The notes under the pieces were generated by a model. The model was not told where the DNA came from, ran no database searches, and saw nothing but the letters and a program-made list of their open reading frames with translations. A DNA stretch of 25,789 nucleotides from Anaerolineae bacterium (lineage in GTDB: Bacteria; Chloroflexota; Anaerolineae; 4572-78; NAK82): positions 1-25,789 of the forward strand of contig JAUVRU010000003.1 of the NCBI GenBank assembly GCA_030597485.1. Direction: 5' to 3'. The position numbers and the translations under genes are program-made. Below, piece after piece: positions 23,124-25,789 of this stretch; within the stretch, counting starts at the first letter, position 1, and each line of letters starts with the position of its first letter.

Positions 23124-23636
23124 CTAGGAATCGTCCTCAGGGGTTTGAAGAGGTAGCTCCATCTGATTCTTCAGCTCTTCCTGGCGATGAATGAGTGCTT
23201 GCAGGCACTCAATCTCCTCCGCCATACGCGCCACATCGTCAAACCGGCCGTAGACAGAGGCAAAGCGCACGTAGGCCACGCCATCAATCCGCTGCAACTG
23301 ATCCATCACCAATTCGCCAATGGTCATGCTATCGACCTCCGAACCGCCCATGGCATACAGATCGGCCTCAATCTCACGGGCGGCCTCCTCCAACCCCTCG
23401 GCTGGCACCGGGCGCTTGGAACAGGATATCTGCATGCTACTGAGCAGTTTGCCGCGGTCAAATCTTTCCCGCCTCTGGTCGCGTTTCACGACCAACAGGT
23501 TGACAGTGGCGATTCGTTCGTAGGTGGTGAAACGCTGACTGCAGCCCAGGCACTCCCGACGCCGGCGAATCCCATCGCTGACGTCTCGTGTATCAATAAC
23601 ACGCGCATCGTTCGACCCACAGAACGGACATTTCAT
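23124..23636 (-). CDS. nrdR: Transcriptional repressor NrdR
   Basis: 170 residues, close to the usual family length. N-terminal zinc ribbon with Cys3, Cys6, Cys29 and Cys32 (MKCPFCGS, ECLGCSQRFTTYER) and basic IRRRREC, then the ATP-cone domain starting at about 47 (LLVVKRDQRRERFDRGKLLSSM). It senses dATP/ATP and represses ribonucleotide reductase genes. It lies directly upstream of nrdJ on the same strand with 159 bp between, where nrdJ has its own promoter and paired NrdR-box-like sites. No terminator is visible after the stop, so read-through into nrdJ is possible. Confidence 0.96.
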   Translation of the reverse strand: MKCPFCGSNDARVIDTRDVSDGIRRRRECLGCSQRFTTYERIATVNLLVVKRDQRRERFDRGKLLSSMQISCSKRPVPAEGLEEAAREIEADLYAMGGSEVDSMTIGELVMDQLQRIDGVAYVRFASVYGRFDDVARMAEEIECLQALIHRQEELKNQMELPLQTPEDDS

Positions 23637-23981
23637 GGCAGATTACCCCAGTGAACAACAAGAATCCTCAGCCTCCAGACGTGGCACCAACTGTCGGAGA
23701 ACTCCACAACATATGGCGGTGGCGCCCGTCTCCGGGAGTATACACGATCCGCGAGAAAACACAAGGTGCATATCGTCCCCGTGGGCAAATCAAGATAGAA
23801 ATGACGTGAAACCGCTGCGGAAAGGCGAGCACGCTTCACGATGCCCGCGAGCAGCCTGGGGTTGCAGAACGAACAGGTTGATGCCAACCGGGCTCCGATA
23901 GATCGCCCTTCCCCCAACAAACCAAAGGATGGAGGAGATACGTCCACGGCCCTCGTCAAGCCGCCCCCTTGTTGTATGCAG
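23637..23981. other. Intergenic interval between octopine-dehydrogenase-family gene and nrdR
   Basis: 345 bp. It holds the nrdR promoter and leader. A short GGTTG-ATGC-CAACC hairpin at 23876-23889 could help end transcription from the right, but it lacks a good T-run. An open frame here (23633-24163, minus) overlaps the neighbouring gene out of frame and has no recognisable domain. Nothing else was recognised. Confidence 0.5.
23737..23764 (-). promoter_or_regulatory. Promoter of nrdR
   Basis: On the minus strand TTGTGT (23764-23759), 16 nt, TATACT (23742-23737). The -10 region GTGTATACT is identical to that of nrdJ. The leader to the ATG at 23636 would be about 95 nt. Confidence 0.5.
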
Positions 23982-25088
23982 CTAATCCCGTGTGCCGTCG
24001 GTGACATACCGCGTAAGTTCGGCCACGCTGGCTGTCTCGATGCCCAGCTTATCCAGAGTACGCCCCCGGCTCCAGTAGTCGGTTCGATGAATGATAGAAC
24101 ACAGGCGGATGATGCTCTGCATCCCTCGCACGGACACGCCGTATCGTGACCCCAAAGCGGCAATTGGCACCAGGCTCATAGGGATGTCCTCAGTGAAGTA
24201 GCGATGGTTCAGGGTTGTCGGAGCCATGATGCCGTAGTAGCCTGGCTGATTATGAATCGCCTCGTGGATATCCGCGCCGGTGGCGTTATAGGCCATATGC
24301 AGCCACTCCAGCGACGTACGGGCGCGGATGCCTAGCGCCGAGGCCACCGTAACTCGCTCCCGATCGAGCACCTCCAACACGCGGCCCACCGATGGTGTCA
24401 CCCCATCAATGTAGAACTGAAAATCCGCGCCACCAGATTCAATACGGCCGGCATTGAGCAGGGCCAGTGCGGGATGAAAAATGGCTCCTATGTTGTCCAG
24501 CCCGGTGTGCAACACGTTGACCCCATCGATGAACTGAGGATAGGCCGGGGCCAGCGCCTCCAACACCTTCGCAGTGCGGGTGGCTGGCAGCGCCGCCAAC
24601 GGTACCGCCTCCTTTATGCGAAATATGCGCGCCTGTGCCGGCCCGTCGGAACGGCAGGCATAGATGAGCGTTTCAGCTTCGGCCACGGTAACGTCGGCCT
24701 CGCACGAGGAATCGCTCAACGCCTTGCTGAACTCGATGGCGCCGCAGGTGCGACCAGGATTCAAGACCACGATCTGTCCGTCACGCAGATGTGGGGCAGC
24801 GACCCTGGCAAGGTCGGCGTGGGCGGTGGAAGGCACAACCACCATGATGACATCCGCCTCCGCCAGTGCCTCACTGATATCCGGGGTGACCAGGGCCAAC
24901 TCGCCAAACCCTCGCGGCGCCCCTTCGGTACTGTCCAGCTCGATGCCACCCCGCATCTTGATGGGGGCGATGTTGGCTGATGTGCGATTGTACAACGTTG
25001 TGGGAAACCCCATCAACCCCAGGTGGGCAGCCATCGTCTTTCCACCGTGGCCAGCCCCGACGACAGTGAAACGAGTGGTATTGCTCAT
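23982..25088 (-). CDS. NAD/NADP octopine/nopaline dehydrogenase family protein
   Basis: 368 residues, with GAGGAGGAATCG before the ATG. The N-terminal Rossmann domain (1-170) has GAGHGGKTMAAHLG (11-24), the characteristic GxGHGG of this family. The C-terminal helical domain contains NIGAIFHPALALLNAGRIE, a conserved opine-dehydrogenase region with the catalytic His, plus SLEWLHMAYNATG and YFTEDIPMSLVPIAALGSRYGV, expected in the NOD domain. Enzymes of this type reductively join an amino acid to a 2-oxo acid or do the reverse; the substrate here is unknown. It follows the glutamate-mutase-like gene by 52 bp with no terminator, so the two probably form an operon. Related genes annotated beside amino-acid mutases may instead act in amino-acid breakdown; that is inference. 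Confidence 0.9.
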   Translation of the reverse strand: MSNTTRFTVVGAGHGGKTMAAHLGLMGFPTTLYNRTSANIAPIKMRGGIELDSTEGAPRGFGELALVTPDISEALAEADVIMVVVPSTAHADLARVAAPHLRDGQIVVLNPGRTCGAIEFSKALSDSSCEADVTVAEAETLIYACRSDGPAQARIFRIKEAVPLAALPATRTAKVLEALAPAYPQFIDGVNVLHTGLDNIGAIFHPALALLNAGRIESGGADFQFYIDGVTPSVGRVLEVLDRERVTVASALGIRARTSLEWLHMAYNATGADIHEAIHNQPGYYGIMAPTTLNHRYFTEDIPMSLVPIAALGSRYGVSVRGMQSIIRLCSIIHRTDYWSRGRTLDKLGIETASVAELTRYVTDGTRD

Positions 25089-25140
25089 CGATTCCTCCTC
25101 AATGTGTTCTCATATTTGCCAGGTGCAGCACGTGTCCACG

Positions 25141-25789
25141 TTACGAGATGCTGATCCCCAGGCGGGTTATTCGGTCTTCCTCAGTCAGCGCCTGGCCTGT
25201 GATGGGGTCCACCGCCAGGCATGCCCCTCGTCCGTTAACACGGGTGGTGATCTCGCCGCGAGCGAAGGGATTGTTTCGCAGATGCGGCGCGTCCAAGACA
25301 CCACTTTCCACTGCCCTGGCCAGGTTAGATGGCTCAGTCAAGGGATCAGCTGTGCCTTCGTCAGCCAAAGCCCGGATGGCAGCCAGAGTGACCTGGGCTT
25401 CGTCCACCAGCTCTTCACGCCGCGCCTGCACAGCCGGGTCGGCAGTCATATCAGGCGCCCCGCGCAGTGCGTTGTCCGCGGCCCGCCAGGCCAGCCCGCA
25501 GGCTTCAACCACATCGTCCGCGGTGGCAGCGTGATGGGCTTCGGTGTGACCCACTACGTGCACGATGTGGGGACGGAGCGCCATCTGGAGGTAGACACTG
25601 GCTGCCAGATGAGCGCGCGCCGCCACCGGATCCAGCGGATAGCTCAGCAACCCAGTGCGCGTCTGCCGCCAGACGCGGAACTTGCCCCCACCCTCGACCT
25701 CTCCCGACAGAGGCGCAATCAAGTCTAGCACCGCCAGCATCTTGGCCAGGTCCATTGCGTCCGACAGACCAGGTGGACTGTTGAACATC
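25141..25789 (-). CDS. C-terminal part of a glutamate-mutase-epsilon-like protein (5' end beyond window)
   Basis: 215 or more residues open to the right edge. The first visible Met codon (25788) is probably internal. It resembles the end of the B12-dependent methylaspartate (glutamate) mutase E-subunit barrel: a histidine-bearing strand (HIVHVVGHTEAHHAATADDV), a helical segment, LVDEAQVTLAAIRAL, then ARAVESGVLDAPHLRNNPFARGE, which parallels the 'AIERGYLDIPFAPS' type of ending. The match is from memory of the family and is moderate. The partner S (B12-binding) subunit is not in the window. It would lie in an operon with the octopine-dehydrogenase-family gene downstream. Confidence 0.55.
   Translation of the reverse strand, partial: MFNSPPGLSDAMDLAKMLAVLDLIAPLSGEVEGGGKFRVWRQTRTGLLSYPLDPVAARAHLAASVYLQMALRPHIVHVVGHTEAHHAATADDVVEACGLAWRAADNALRGAPDMTADPAVQARREELVDEAQVTLAAIRALADEGTADPLTEPSNLARAVESGVLDAPHLRNNPFARGEITTRVNGRGACLAVDPITGQALTEEDRITRLGISIS

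Noticed and set aside
23633..24163. 176-residue minus-strand gene between nrdR and the octopine-dehydrogenase-family gene
   Set aside because: It overlaps the end of the latter out of frame, contains the nrdR promoter and shows no domain.

Overview
The window looks like a fragment of a high-GC bacterial chromosome, most likely Chloroflexota (Anaerolineae-like). This is an inference from gene content and style: membrane proteins with long Thr/Pro stalks, a secreted protein ending in a YMPIILRN-type tail, a B12-dependent ribonucleotide reductase with NrdR, a fused aroK-aroB gene and PPi-type phosphofructokinase. No rRNA, tRNA, CRISPR array, insertion sequence or phage gene was seen.

Layout. 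Positions 1-6818 (minus strand) hold three consecutive membrane proteins that share one architecture: a different N-terminal module on each, one transmembrane helix, a Thr/Pro-rich stalk, and a homologous C-terminal PD40/TolB-like propeller. The N-terminal modules are a Ser/Thr kinase, an FHA domain (this gene runs off the left edge), and a small Tyr/Trp-rich cytosolic module followed outside the membrane by PsbP-like and LysM domains. A clear promoter drives the kinase-FHA pair and a clear terminator ends the LysM gene. A divergent DUF2723 membrane protein follows (6990-9047), then a convergent interval with diverged REP-like repeats, an HD phosphohydrolase and a PPi-type phosphofructokinase (minus strand).

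From 11405 to 14812 (plus strand) lie a promoter with a long leader, a secreted protein of four carboxypeptidase-regulatory-like repeats with its own terminator, a cluster of five 19-bp tandem repeats, and a membrane-anchored SGNH hydrolase. From 14928 to 20405 a promoter and about 200-nt leader precede a compact shikimate operon: aroA, aroE, aroC and fused aroK-aroB. Together these encode dehydroquinate synthase, shikimate dehydrogenase, shikimate kinase, EPSP synthase and chorismate synthase. The DAHP synthase and dehydroquinase steps are not in the window.

The right end (minus strand) carries nrdJ and its repressor gene nrdR. The nrdJ promoter has a perfect 18-bp palindrome in its spacer and two NrdR-box-like sites 31 bp apart. 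Then come an octopine/nopaline-dehydrogenase-family gene and, cut by the right edge, the C-terminal part of a protein resembling glutamate mutase epsilon subunits.

The best candidate for an undescribed system is the three-gene kinase / FHA / LysM set with paralogous propeller ectodomains. It reads like an envelope-sensing phosphosignalling module in which writer, reader and cell-wall-binding protein all carry the same type of outside domain.
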